A DNA stretch of 64,000 bases from Methylomagnum ishizawai. Its GTDB lineage: Bacteria > Pseudomonadota > Gammaproteobacteria > Methylococcales > Methylococcaceae. The stretch spans positions 2,258,150 to 2,322,149 of the forward strand of contig NZ_AP019783.1 of NCBI RefSeq assembly GCF_019670005.1, given 5' to 3'. The translations under genes were made by a program, and so were the position numbers. The notes beneath the pieces are model-generated. The model was not told the origin of the DNA. It made no database searches and saw only the letters and a list, made by a program, of their open reading frames with translations. Positions within the stretch are counted from its first letter, which is position 1; every line of letters starts with the position of its first letter. This document shows positions 16,879-25,793 of the stretch, one piece after another.

Positions 16879-19800
16879 ATGCCCATGTACATCAATACCA
16901 ACGTCACCTCCCTGACGACCCAGATGCAACTGAATAAATCGCAGATGTCGCAACAGACCGCGATGACCCGGTTGTCTTCGGGACTGCGTATCAACAGCGC
17001 CGCCGACGATGCCGCCGGCCTGGCGATTTCCGATAGGATGTCGGCCCAGGTCACCGGCATGAACCAGGCCGTCCGCAACGCCAACGACGGTATCTCCCTG
17101 GCCCAGACCGCCACGGGCGCGTTGGGGCAGATCACCAACAGCCTGCAACGCTTGCGCGAGTTGTCGGTGCAATCGTCCAACGCCACCAACACCGCTTCCG
17201 ACCGCGCCGCTCTGCAACAGGAAGCCGGCCAGTTGCTGTCGGAAATCGACCGCGTGGCGGGCCAGACCCAATTCAACGGCATCACTCTCCTGGACGGCAG
17301 TTTCAAGCAGCAGAGCTTCCAGGTCGGTGCCAATGCCGGCCAGACCATCAGCGTGAACGTGAGCGGGGCCAAGGCCAGCCAGCTCGGCACCAACAACGCC
17401 GCCGCCCTCACCGCCAAGGGCAACAGCGCCGCCATCAACAGCGGCGACCTCATCATCAACGGCGTGGCGATCCGGTCCTCTTCCGCCAGCGACGATTTGG
17501 CTTCCTATCCGGCTTCCAGCAAATCCAGCAGCGCCATCGCCAAGGTCGCCGCCATCAATGCCAGCACCGCCCAGACCGGCGTGACCGCGACGGCGGATGT
17601 CAACACCGTCGCGGGCGCCACCCAGGTCGCCCCGAAGTTCTCGGGCGATGCCGGTTCCGGTACCCTTACCATCAACGGGGTGCAGACCGCCAAGATTTCG
17701 CTGACCGCCGACCTGGCCAGCAACCGCGCCGCCGTGGCGCAAGCGATCAACGCGATTTCCGACAAGACAGGCATCACCGCCAACGATACCGGCTCCACCG
17801 ACACCGGCGTGTCGCTGTCGGCGGCCGACGGGCGCAATGTCACGGTCAAGTATTCCGCGCCGACCGATGCCAATACCCGCTTCGATGCCAGCCTGACCGG
17901 CGTCCGCGCGCTCGGGACCGAGGACAGCAGCGTGGGCGTCGGCAATGTGTTGCAGGGCACCACGATGGCGGGTGCCAACAGCAGCGGTTCCTTCACCATC
18001 AATGGCGTGGGCACCTCCATCGTCAACACCTCCAGCGATACCGTCACCACCCGCGCCAGCGTGGTCGCCGCCATCAACGCGATTTCCGACAAGACCGGCG
18101 TCACCGCCGTCGATAGCGGCAGCGACGCCGACGGCGTGAAATTGGTCGCCGCCGATGGCCGCGCGATCGAGATTTCCCGCACCGTGGTGAGCGGCACCTT
18201 CGATGCCACCACCACCGGCGTCAGCGCGGGCCGGGGCACCAACAGCACCCTGGCCCAAACCCAGGTGGCGGCCACCACCACCACGGCGGAGGGTGCCGCC
18301 AACACCGAGAACCTGACCATCAACGGCCAGTCCATCAGCTTCGACGCGGGTTCCGCGACCCTCACCGCCGACTTGGCCGACGCCATCAACAACGTGTCGG
18401 TACAGACCGGCGTGAAGGCGGACACCACCACCTTGGCGATGAACACCGCGACCGGCGACGGGCGGGATATCACGATCAGTTCGAAGGGCAACACCACCAC
18501 CGGCGCGGGCGCGTTGCTCGCCGACGACCTGGGCTACGCGGCCCAGTCCGGCACCATGACGATCCACAGCGGCACCACGGCCACCACGGCGTTCGCCGCC
18601 GGCAGCGATTTCAGCTTCGCCATCAACGGCAAGACCTACAATGTCGCGACCACCGATACCTCGGCGACGCTGGCCGCGACCATCAACCTCGACACCTCGA
18701 CCACCGGCATCACCGCGACCGATTCCGCCGGCCAGCTGAAATTGCAAGCGGCCGATGGCAGCGACATCGTGTTGAGCGGCAACCTGGGCGACATGGCCTC
18801 CGCCACCGCCGGCACCACGCTGGGCTTCTCCAACACCAGCACCGACGTGGTCAGCGCGGGCTTCACCATTTCGGGCGAGGCTTCGGCGGCCAGCGCCAAC
18901 GGCAAGGGTTTGGAGAACAACTGGACGAGTCTCAACACCGTATCCACAACCGCCTCGGATACCTTGCAGCTTAGTATCAACGGTGTGAAGACCGCCGAAA
19001 TCACCGGCACGGGAACCTCCAGTGACGACGCGGACACCATCGTCGCCGCCGTCAATGCCATCAGCAACCAGACCGGTATCACCGCCAGCCAGACCGGCGG
19101 TGCCTTGACCTTCAATTCCAAGGATGGTCGCCAGATCGACCTGACCGGATCGACCATCAATGGCAACAACAGCACCACCTCCGTGGCGGCCAAGCTGGGC
19201 ATGACCATGGATGTGGATGGCAATTTCTCCAAGGGGGCCACCGCCGTCCGGGATATGGCCACCGCCAACAACGCCGTGGGCGGCACGGTCGATAACACCG
19301 GCACCTTGGGCGACAACTCCATCATCGTCGTCAACGGGGTGACGGCCAGCGCCAACGTGGACCTGAGCAGCACCGACGCCGGCACCAACGCCGGTAACAT
19401 CGTGAAGGCGGTCAATAGCGTATCCACCCAGACCGGCGTCACCGCGGCCCTCAACGAGGCCGGCGACGGCGTGGTGTTCACTTCCGGATCGGGCGGCACC
19501 ATCGACCTGACCGGCTCGAAGAGCAATGGCATGGCCTTGACCGCCGGACAACTGGGCCTGGATTCGCTGTCCAACGCCCAGGGCAGCAACGCCGCCGAGG
19601 GCACCAACTACGGCAGCTATACCCTGACCTCCAACGAGAAGATCGAGATCACCGCCGGTTCCGGCACCGGGGTCAGCGTCGCCCATGCCGGCTTGGCGTC
19701 GGGCACCTACAGCGCACAGACCGCCTACACTTCGACCACCTCCAACAATGGCCAGGCCATCCAGAGCGGCGACGCCAAGATCAACGGCGTGTTGATCGGC

Positions 19801-21024
19801 GCTTCCACCGCCGCCAGCGACACCGCGTCGAACTACGCCTCGGTGGTGTCCAGCGAACAGGCCGCCAAATGGACGGCGGCCAGCGCCATCTCCAAGGTGG
19901 CGGCGATCAACGCGATCTCGGAAAAATCCGGCGTCACCGCGACCGTGAACGCCACCCAGGCGGACGGCAGCGACATGACCGGCAGCGCGGCCGGTACCGG
20001 CACCATCACGATCAACGGCCAGAACACCTCTGTGATCGCCTCGGTCGGTGGCGGCAACGATATCGACGCCGCGACCACCCGTGCCAACGTCGTCAAGGCG
20101 ATCAACGCCATTTCCGAGCAAACCGGGGTCCGCGCGGTCGATACCAATAGCACCACCAGCGGGGTGCAACTCGTCGCCGACGATGGCAGGAACGTGAACA
20201 TCCAGTTCAACGGCGGTTTGAGCGGGGCCAACACCGGCTTGGTCTCGAACAACACCACCACGACGGTGACGGGGACGGGGCCGACCGCCACGGGCGCCAA
20301 ACAGACCGGGTCCTTGAGCATCAACGGCGTCAGCACCGGCACGTTCTCACTGAACTCGTCCAGCGATGGGGCCGGCTATACCAGCGCCGTGCAGGGGCAG
20401 GATCTCGCCAACGCCATCAACAGCATCGCCGACAAGACCGGCGTCACCGCCACGGCGGATAGCACCACCGGCGCCCTGACCTTGAAGGCGGCTTCCGGGC
20501 AGAATATCTCGGTCGATTTTGGCGGTTCGATGACGGCCTCGCTCACCGGTCTCAAGGCCGGCACCACCAACGGCAGCAGCGCCACCGCCTTCGGCACCTA
20601 CACCCTGAGTTCGGCGGCGACCTTCTCCGTGGACAAGGGCAGCACCGGCGGCCTGGGCGTGGACAACACCGGCCTGAGCGTGGGCACCTACGGTTCGGGC
20701 AAGACCGGCATGTCTTTGGACAAGCTGGATATTTCCACGGCGGAAGGAGCGCAGAAGGCCATCACCGCCCTCGACAACGCCTTGGCGCAGGTCGATAGCA
20801 ACCAAGCCAACCTGGGCGCGATCCAGAACCGCTTCAACTCGACCATTTCCGCCCTGCAATCGACCTCGACCAACCTGACCGCGGCCCGCAGCCGTATCCA
20901 GGACGCCGACTTCGCTTCGGAAACCGCCTCCCTCAGCCGGGCGCAGGTATTGCAACAGGCCGGTACGGCGATGTTGGCCCAGGCCAATTCCTCCAGCCAG
21001 AGCGTGCTGTCTCTGTTACGCTAA
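16879..21024 (+). CDS. fliC: Giant flagellin with about ten hook-IN-type repeats
   Basis: A 1,381-residue flagellin, two to three times the usual 300-600. The D0/D1 N-terminal part (about 1-165) has INTNVTSLTTQ, LSSGLRINSAADDAAGLAIS and TQFNGITLLDG; the C-terminal part (about 1297-1381) has the coiled AIQNRFNSTISALQ and ends QANSSSQSVLSLLR. Between them about ten copies of a unit beginning [IV]-N-G-x and continuing A-I-N-x-I-[SA]-[DE]-K-T-G-[IV]-T-A are seen, near nucleotides 17455, 17668, 17995, 18316, 18620, 18975, 19330, 19777, 20008 and 20320. These resemble the flagellin hook IN motif of surface domains. No cysteine was seen. AAGGAG lies 10 bases before the ATG at 16879; ATG 16885 (MYINTN) is the alternative. 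It carries a sigma28 promoter and precedes flaG and fliD. Confidence 0.93.
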   Translation: MPMYINTNVTSLTTQMQLNKSQMSQQTAMTRLSSGLRINSAADDAAGLAISDRMSAQVTGMNQAVRNANDGISLAQTATGALGQITNSLQRLRELSVQSSNATNTASDRAALQQEAGQLLSEIDRVAGQTQFNGITLLDGSFKQQSFQVGANAGQTISVNVSGAKASQLGTNNAAALTAKGNSAAINSGDLIINGVAIRSSSASDDLASYPASSKSSSAIAKVAAINASTAQTGVTATADVNTVAGATQVAPKFSGDAGSGTLTINGVQTAKISLTADLASNRAAVAQAINAISDKTGITANDTGSTDTGVSLSAADGRNVTVKYSAPTDANTRFDASLTGVRALGTEDSSVGVGNVLQGTTMAGANSSGSFTINGVGTSIVNTSSDTVTTRASVVAAINAISDKTGVTAVDSGSDADGVKLVAADGRAIEISRTVVSGTFDATTTGVSAGRGTNSTLAQTQVAATTTTAEGAANTENLTINGQSISFDAGSATLTADLADAINNVSVQTGVKADTTTLAMNTATGDGRDITISSKGNTTTGAGALLADDLGYAAQSGTMTIHSGTTATTAFAAGSDFSFAINGKTYNVATTDTSATLAATINLDTSTTGITATDSAGQLKLQAADGSDIVLSGNLGDMASATAGTTLGFSNTSTDVVSAGFTISGEASAASANGKGLENNWTSLNTVSTTASDTLQLSINGVKTAEITGTGTSSDDADTIVAAVNAISNQTGITASQTGGALTFNSKDGRQIDLTGSTINGNNSTTSVAAKLGMTMDVDGNFSKGATAVRDMATANNAVGGTVDNTGTLGDNSIIVVNGVTASANVDLSSTDAGTNAGNIVKAVNSVSTQTGVTAALNEAGDGVVFTSGSGGTIDLTGSKSNGMALTAGQLGLDSLSNAQGSNAAEGTNYGSYTLTSNEKIEITAGSGTGVSVAHAGLASGTYSAQTAYTSTTSNNGQAIQSGDAKINGVLIGASTAASDTASNYASVVSSEQAAKWTAASAISKVAAINAISEKSGVTATVNATQADGSDMTGSAAGTGTITINGQNTSVIASVGGGNDIDAATTRANVVKAINAISEQTGVRAVDTNSTTSGVQLVADDGRNVNIQFNGGLSGANTGLVSNNTTTTVTGTGPTATGAKQTGSLSINGVSTGTFSLNSSSDGAGYTSAVQGQDLANAINSIADKTGVTATADSTTGALTLKAASGQNISVDFGGSMTASLTGLKAGTTNGSSATAFGTYTLSSAATFSVDKGSTGGLGVDNTGLSVGTYGSGKTGMSLDKLDISTAEGAQKAITALDNALAQVDSNQANLGAIQNRFNSTISALQSTSTNLTAARSRIQDADFASETASLSRAQVLQQAGTAMLAQANSSSQSVLSLLR

Positions 21025-21034
21025 GCTTGAAGGT

Positions 21035-21061
21035 GGTGGCGGTGGATACCCCACCGCCACC
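21035..21061 (+). terminator. Strong GC hairpin after the flagellin gene
   Basis: GGTGGCGGTGG (21035-21045) and CCACCGCCACC (21051-21061) make a perfect 11-bp stem with a 5-base loop, 10 bases after the stop codon. No T-run follows. It probably stabilises the flagellin messenger or partly stops transcription, so that flagellin is made in excess over flaG and fliD. Confidence 0.65.
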
Positions 21062-21128
21062 CGTGGACCACCGGGCGGGGGGATGGCACGAGGGCCGTTC
21101 CCCCGTCGTCGATTAAGCGAGGAAGAGT

Positions 21129-21551
21129 ATGGACAGTTTGAGTTCCGTGGCGGGTACCCTGAGCAACGCCTTCGCCAGGCACGGCACCGCGCCGTCGCCC
21201 GACGCCGTCGCCGATCCCGCGACCCAGCAATCCGCCGCGCCCGCCGAGCCGCAGCTCCGCGCCGTGCCATCCAGCCAGAATTCCGGGCAGGCCGACCTGT
21301 CCGGCCAGCAAGGCAAGGGCGGCGACGGCAAGCAGCCGGTCGAACAGGCGGTCAAGGATATCAACGCCTTTTTCCAGGATGTCAAAAGGACGTTGGAATT
21401 CAACATCGACCAGGATTCGGGACGCATGGTCATCCAGATCAAGGATTCGGAGACCAAGCAGGTGATCCGGCAGATTCCGCCGGAATATGTCCTGAAGCTC
21501 GCCAAGCAATTGGGCGAGGTCAGGGGTTTGTTGTTCGAGGAGAAGGCCTGA
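21129..21551 (+). CDS. flaG: FlaG family protein
   Basis: A 140-residue protein with a disordered Ala/Pro/Gln-rich first half and a conserved C-terminal FlaG domain (about 68-138): INAFFQDVKRTLEFNIDQDSG and VIQIKDSETKQVIRQIPPE. FlaG proteins influence filament length and lie between flagellin and fliD in many polar-flagellate gammaproteobacteria, as here. The ATG at 21129 follows GGAAGAG. Confidence 0.9.
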   Translation: MDSLSSVAGTLSNAFARHGTAPSPDAVADPATQQSAAPAEPQLRAVPSSQNSGQADLSGQQGKGGDGKQPVEQAVKDINAFFQDVKRTLEFNIDQDSGRMVIQIKDSETKQVIRQIPPEYVLKLAKQLGEVRGLLFEEKA

Positions 21552-21569
21552 GGCGGCGCGGAGGCGGCT

Positions 21570-23612
21570 ATGGCGACCGTGACATCGACCGGATTGGGTT
21601 CTGGGCTGGATATCAATGGCATCGTCAGCAAGCTGGTGGCCGCCGAGCAAACCCCGCAAACCACCCGCTTCGACAAGCAGGAAGCCACCGACCAGGCCAA
21701 GATTTCGGCGCTGGGGACGTTCAAGAGTTCCCTGTCCGATTTCCAGACGGCGGTCGACGCCATGAAGAACGCCACCAGCTTCGCCAAGATGCAGGGCGTT
21801 TCCAGCGATACCAGCGTGGTGTCGGCCAGCGCCAGCCTGAACGCCGAGGCCGGCGATTACACCCTGACCGTGAAGCAGTTGGCCCAGGCCCAGAGCTTGG
21901 CTAGCAAATCCTACGCCAATGTCACCGACGTGGTCGGCAGCGGCACCCTGACCATCAAGTTCGGCACCAACACGTTCGACACCGTCACCGGAAATCCGAC
22001 CGGCTTCACCCAGAACGCCGACCAGGGCACCCTGAGCATCACCCTGGATTCCAGTAACAACACCCTCACCGGGGTGCGCGATGCCATCAACAAGGCGGGC
22101 GCGGGGGTGAAGGCCACGATCATCAACGATGGCAGCGGCAACCGGCTGGTGCTGGGCGCGACCAGTTCCGGGGCCAAGAACGGCATGGAGATCACCGTCT
22201 CCGATGGCGACGGCGACGACACCGACGCCGCCGGGCTATCGGTCCTGGCGTTCAACGCCGCCGCCACGCCCCAGATGACCCAGACCCGCGCCGCCCAGGA
22301 CGCCCTGGTCAATATCAACGGCCTGGACGTGACCAGTTCGACCAACACCGTGTCCACCGCGCTCAAGGGCGTCACCTTGAACCTGCTCAAGGCCCAGCCG
22401 GGGCAGTCGGTCAACCTCGGCGTCTCGGTCAACACCGACGCCGTGACCCAGGCGGTGCAGAACTTCGTCGATAAGTTCAACGCCGTGGTCAGCACCAATA
22501 CTTCCATCGCCAGCTACGACGCCACCACCCAGAAGGCGGGCGTATTGCTGGGGGATTTCACGGTGCAGGGCACGATGCGCCAGCTCCGCAATTTCATCGC
22601 CCGTCCGGTGGATGGACTCGGCGGCTCGGTCAAGTCCTTGTTGGATATTGGCATTTCCACCCAGTCCGATGGCAGTTTGGCGCTGGATACCAGCAAGCTC
22701 AGCTCGGCCCTGGATTCTAGCCCCAAGGATGTCGCGGCTTTGTTCGCGCCCTTGGGCGTGCCCACCGACGCTAATGTCACCTATGTCGGCGGCAGCGCCG
22801 ACACCCAACCCGGCGACTACGCGCTGAACGTCACCGCCGCCGCCACCCGTGGCGTCCTGACCGGGAGCGCCGCGCCTTCCTTGACGGTGGATGCCGGTAA
22901 TAGCCAGCTCAGGATCACGGTGGATGGCGTGGAGTCCGGCAGTATCAGCCTCACCCAGCGGACCTATGCCTCCGGCGACGAACTGGCCGCCGAATTGCAA
23001 AGCCGCATCAATGGCGATGCCTCGCTCAAGTCCGGGGGCGCGAGCGTGACCGTGCAATACGACAACACCAGCCAGCGGTTCTCGATCCAATCCCAGCGCT
23101 ATGGTTCGGCCTCCTCGGTCGAGATCGCCCAGGTGGGCGCGACGGGCAGCGGCAACAGCGTGGGTGGTCTGGGCGTCGGTGCCGGCACCCAGGGCACCGA
23201 TGTCGAGGCGACCCTGGACGGGCAGGCGGTCCAGGGCTCGGGACGCCAGATCACCGGCCTGACCGGTAAAGCCAAGGGCCTGGTGCTGGAAATCGGCGAC
23301 GCGGTCACCGGGGACCGGGGCAGCGTGCGCTATAGCGGCGGTTTGGTCGCGCAGTTCGATAGCCTGCTCACCGGGTTGCTGGACACCAAGGGCACTTTGA
23401 GTACCCGCTTGGAAGGCTTGCAGGACGATGTCACCAAGATCGGGAAGGACCGCACCGATCTCGCCACCCGGATGACGACCTTGCAAACGCAGCTTTTGGC
23501 CCAATTCAACGCCATGGACAAACTGGTCGGCCAATTCCAAAGCACCAGTAGTTATCTCACCCAACAACTTTCCCTCTTGCCCTACGCCAATACCAAGACC
23601 TTCACCGGCTGA
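21570..23612 (+). CDS. fliD: Flagellar filament capping protein FliD (HAP2)
   Basis: A 680-residue hook-associated protein 2. The N-terminus TGLGSGLDINGIVSKLVAAE is the FliD signature; FliD_N covers about 10-110, a hook-IN-type motif (LVNINGLDVTSSTNTVSTAL) lies near 246, and FliD_C spans roughly 290-670 with the terminal coiled coil DRTDLATRMTTLQTQLLAQFNAMDKLVGQFQ. The cap sits at the filament tip and folds incoming flagellin. It is longer than the common 450-480 residues because of an inserted repeat-rich surface region (about 405-560), in step with the oversized flagellin it must assemble. Confidence 0.93.
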   Translation: MATVTSTGLGSGLDINGIVSKLVAAEQTPQTTRFDKQEATDQAKISALGTFKSSLSDFQTAVDAMKNATSFAKMQGVSSDTSVVSASASLNAEAGDYTLTVKQLAQAQSLASKSYANVTDVVGSGTLTIKFGTNTFDTVTGNPTGFTQNADQGTLSITLDSSNNTLTGVRDAINKAGAGVKATIINDGSGNRLVLGATSSGAKNGMEITVSDGDGDDTDAAGLSVLAFNAAATPQMTQTRAAQDALVNINGLDVTSSTNTVSTALKGVTLNLLKAQPGQSVNLGVSVNTDAVTQAVQNFVDKFNAVVSTNTSIASYDATTQKAGVLLGDFTVQGTMRQLRNFIARPVDGLGGSVKSLLDIGISTQSDGSLALDTSKLSSALDSSPKDVAALFAPLGVPTDANVTYVGGSADTQPGDYALNVTAAATRGVLTGSAAPSLTVDAGNSQLRITVDGVESGSISLTQRTYASGDELAAELQSRINGDASLKSGGASVTVQYDNTSQRFSIQSQRYGSASSVEIAQVGATGSGNSVGGLGVGAGTQGTDVEATLDGQAVQGSGRQITGLTGKAKGLVLEIGDAVTGDRGSVRYSGGLVAQFDSLLTGLLDTKGTLSTRLEGLQDDVTKIGKDRTDLATRMTTLQTQLLAQFNAMDKLVGQFQSTSSYLTQQLSLLPYANTKTFTG

Positions 23613-23878
23613 CCACCCGCCGGCCCAAGCCTCCGCCGTTGGGTTTCAAGATACCCTGGTATGGGGGTATTTGCTTTCTAAAACAGCGGCTTATCCAAGC
23701 ATGTCGTGGTTGGGTGATACGGTATTCCCACGTATTTAAAACCCGGAGACCCTCGACCACACTTCGTGCTGTCGAAAAGATGCGCCCACCGGAACCGAGG
23801 AATCGGCCCCTGGCGGGCGGGTTGTTATGGCGGCGGTCGGGAACGGCCCGGCGGTCGCCCTGCGTAGCGGTGGAGCGG

Positions 23879-24208
23879 ATGTCCGAATTGCGGTCCCAGG
23901 TGGAAACGGTATTGGCCTTGTCCCGGCGCTTGCTCGCCTTGGCGACCCAGGGGGCCTGGGCCGGGATCGCCGAAACCGAGCGGCGGCGCACCGAAGCCTT
24001 GCGCCAGCTCTTTCTGATCGACCTATCGGACCCGGAGGATCGGCGCTTCCTGGCCGACACCGTGGAAAACATACTCGCCCTCGATGCCGAGACCGTAACT
24101 TTGGTGGAACGGGAGCGGGACCACGCCGCCGGACAATTGCGCAAAATTCAACTTGGCCGACAGGGTAAAAACGCATACCTGGCGGTCAGGGATGAATCAT
24201 CTTATTAA
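23879..24208 (+). CDS. FliT-like small helical flagellar protein
   Basis: A 109-residue, almost entirely helical protein starting MSELRSQVETVLALSRRLLALATQGAW and rich in Glu, Arg and Leu. Size, composition and position directly behind fliD fit FliT, the export chaperone of FliD, or the equivalent small protein of polar flagellar clusters. The start at 23879 is preceded by GGAG at a 5-base distance. The 266 bases separating it from fliD hold no recognisable gene and include an AT-rich stretch (about 23645-23750) that may carry a promoter. Confidence 0.55.
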   Translation: MSELRSQVETVLALSRRLLALATQGAWAGIAETERRRTEALRQLFLIDLSDPEDRRFLADTVENILALDAETVTLVERERDHAAGQLRKIQLGRQGKNAYLAVRDESSY

Positions 24209-24220
24209 GCGAGGCTAGCC

Positions 24221-24604
24221 ATGACAAACGCACATGAAATACGTGAACAGGCCGAAATCTTGCTAGAGCTCTCGAATTCCATCCTATCGGCGGCTATCGG
24301 CGGCTATTGGGATGAAATGGACGAATTGGAGCATCAACGTACCGCCTTGTTCGAGCGGATGTTGGGCGTGGACGAGGTCTCGGGCGCGGACCGTATTTTC
24401 CTGGTCGGGGTGATGGAACATGTCCGGGTCGTCGATGCCACCGTCCGCAAGTTCCTCGGGGCCGGCCAAGCCACCGGCTGGCTGGCGGGCGCGGAGTCCG
24501 GGTTCGATATCCTCTCCGACGAAGACTTGGCTTTCCTCGCCTTCGAACTGGCCGGTCCGTCGGGTGGTCCCGTATCCAAGGAACCGTTGCTGGCCTATCA
24601 ATAG
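24221..24604 (+). CDS. Second FliT-like small helical protein
   Basis: A 127-residue acidic helical protein (MTNAHEIREQAEILLELSNSIL...) beginning 12 bases after the preceding FliT-like gene. The phrase ISAAIGGYWDEMDELEHQRTALFERML resembles the Q-x-W-x-x-x-x-x-x-x-x-R-x-x-L pattern of the previous protein, so the two may be diverged duplicates that together chaperone flagellar export substrates. Direct homology was not tested. It ends 6 bases before the convergent ypjD gene. Confidence 0.5.
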   Translation: MTNAHEIREQAEILLELSNSILSAAIGGYWDEMDELEHQRTALFERMLGVDEVSGADRIFLVGVMEHVRVVDATVRKFLGAGQATGWLAGAESGFDILSDEDLAFLAFELAGPSGGPVSKEPLLAYQ

Positions 24605-24610
24605 GGCGCT

Positions 24611-25420
24611 TCAGGTCCGGCCCAGGATCCACTCCAATACCATCTTGCTCCCGAAATAGGCGAGCATCAGCGCGACGAAGCCCCCCAGGGTCCAACGGAT
24701 GGCGGTCTGTCCCCGCCACCCGGCCCTGACCCTCCCCGACAGCAGCACCGCGAACAGCACCCAGGCCAGGATCGACAAGATGGTCTTATGGGCCAGATGC
24801 TGCGCGAACATGTTCTCCAGGAACAAGAATCCCGTCACCAGCGACACCGTGAGCAGGGCGAAGCCCGCGCCGATCAATTGGAACAGCAGCGCTTCCATGG
24901 TCTGTAGGGGTGGCAGCGAGCGCACCAAGGGACCGCCGAGGTGGCGCGCCCGCAGGCAGCAATCCTGCGCCGCCAGCAGCACCGCCTGGATCGCCGCGAT
25001 ATTGAGGAAGCTATAGGCCAGCAGCGAGGACAGGATGTGCGCCGTCATCGGCCAGCTTGGATCGCGCACGAGGTGGGCGCCTTCCGGCACCCCCAGCTTG
25101 AGGCCGAGGATGAAGGCCGACAGCGGGAACACCACGATGCCGAGCTTGTCCACCGGCTTGAACAGCGCGGCCAGCAGCACGATGGCCACCACCAGCCAGA
25201 CCACGGTGGACAGGGCGCTGAGGAAGCTGAAATCCAGCAAGCCCCGTCCCGCGGACAGGTTGGCGGCGAGGTGCAGGAGGCAGGCCAGCCCGGCCAGTCC
25301 CAAACTGGCGTAGCGTTGCGTGGCGGGACCGGGGCGCAGGGAACGGAGCAGCAGTAGGGTCGAGGCGAGATAGGCGGAAATGGCGGCGGTGCCGAATAGC
25401 GTCGAATTCATCGGAATCAT
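24611..25420 (-). CDS. ypjD: YpjD/CcsA-type inner-membrane protein (cytochrome c assembly family)
   Basis: A 269-residue protein with about eight membrane segments and the CcsA/HemX-like pattern of spaced histidines (H at HLAANLS, TAHILSSLLAYSFLN, and QHLAHKTILS near the end), as in the inner-membrane YpjD/CorC-like family. In gammaproteobacteria ypjD usually stands back to back with ffh; here the two are separated by the DUF1800/DUF1501 pair, about 3.7 kb. ATG 25420 or ATG 25411 could be the start; I give the longer form. Confidence 0.82.
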   Translation of the reverse strand: MIPMNSTLFGTAAISAYLASTLLLLRSLRPGPATQRYASLGLAGLACLLHLAANLSAGRGLLDFSFLSALSTVVWLVVAIVLLAALFKPVDKLGIVVFPLSAFILGLKLGVPEGAHLVRDPSWPMTAHILSSLLAYSFLNIAAIQAVLLAAQDCCLRARHLGGPLVRSLPPLQTMEALLFQLIGAGFALLTVSLVTGFLFLENMFAQHLAHKTILSILAWVLFAVLLSGRVRAGWRGQTAIRWTLGGFVALMLAYFGSKMVLEWILGRT

Positions 25421-25533
25421 GTCCTCTTTTGCCTAGTCTGGCATTGTCTTCCCCGCAAGTCCATCCCCGCACTCCCCGTATATTTCACTTTAAAAATCAA
25501 TATGTTAAATCCAGTGTGTCCTGTGGCGGAGGC

Positions 25534-25669
25534 GGACGCTCGCCCCGTGCCACCCATCCGACGGAGGACGCCGGTCCGCCCGTGGGCTTCCCGGAGGCGG
25601 CGATGAGCCGCGCCGGTTGGCCTCCCGAGCCATGGGCGTTCGGGCGAGCGACCGGGAACGCCGTCGCTC
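25534..25669. other. GC-rich segment with two competing hairpin folds (possible RNA leader)
   Basis: This covers the main part of the 373-bp gap between the divergent ypjD and DUF1800 genes. CGCTCGCCC at 25537-25545 pairs perfectly with GGGCGAGCG at 25642-25650 (extended by GG/CC beyond an A-A mismatch), closing a region with two inner hairpins (25553-25586 and about 25593-25624). The 3' half of that stem is also part of GAGCGAC (25646-25652) pairing with GTCGCTC (25663-25669), so both folds cannot exist together. The flanks (25485-25510 and 25688-25715) are AT-rich. It could be a leader of the rightward DUF1800 transcript or of ypjD. No known riboswitch consensus was matched. Confidence 0.35.
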
Positions 25670-25793
25670 CGTGTCGAAACGGCTGCGGAATTTAGCCAAA
25701 CACCTCACGGTAATTTCCGCCCGCGGCTTCCATCTTTAAGCGTGCTCATGCGCATACTCCAATCCATTTCCAACTGACGGGGGGATTCCATCC

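Noticed and set aside
16861-20169. Long open frame antisense to the flagellin gene
   Set aside because: High GC content and repetitive codons keep reverse frames open; its translation is Gly/Val/Asp-rich with no domain, and the sense frame is clearly flagellin.
17437-20340. Direct DNA repeats that could be read as a CRISPR or tandem array
   Set aside because: The repeats are diverged protein-coding units inside an intact flagellin frame, with unequal spacing and no short conserved DNA repeat.
25505-25708. 67-residue Arg-rich open frame in the ypjD-DUF1800 gap
   Set aside because: Arg/Pro/Ser-rich translation without conserved features; the same DNA forms stable hairpins, so a noncoding reading is preferred.
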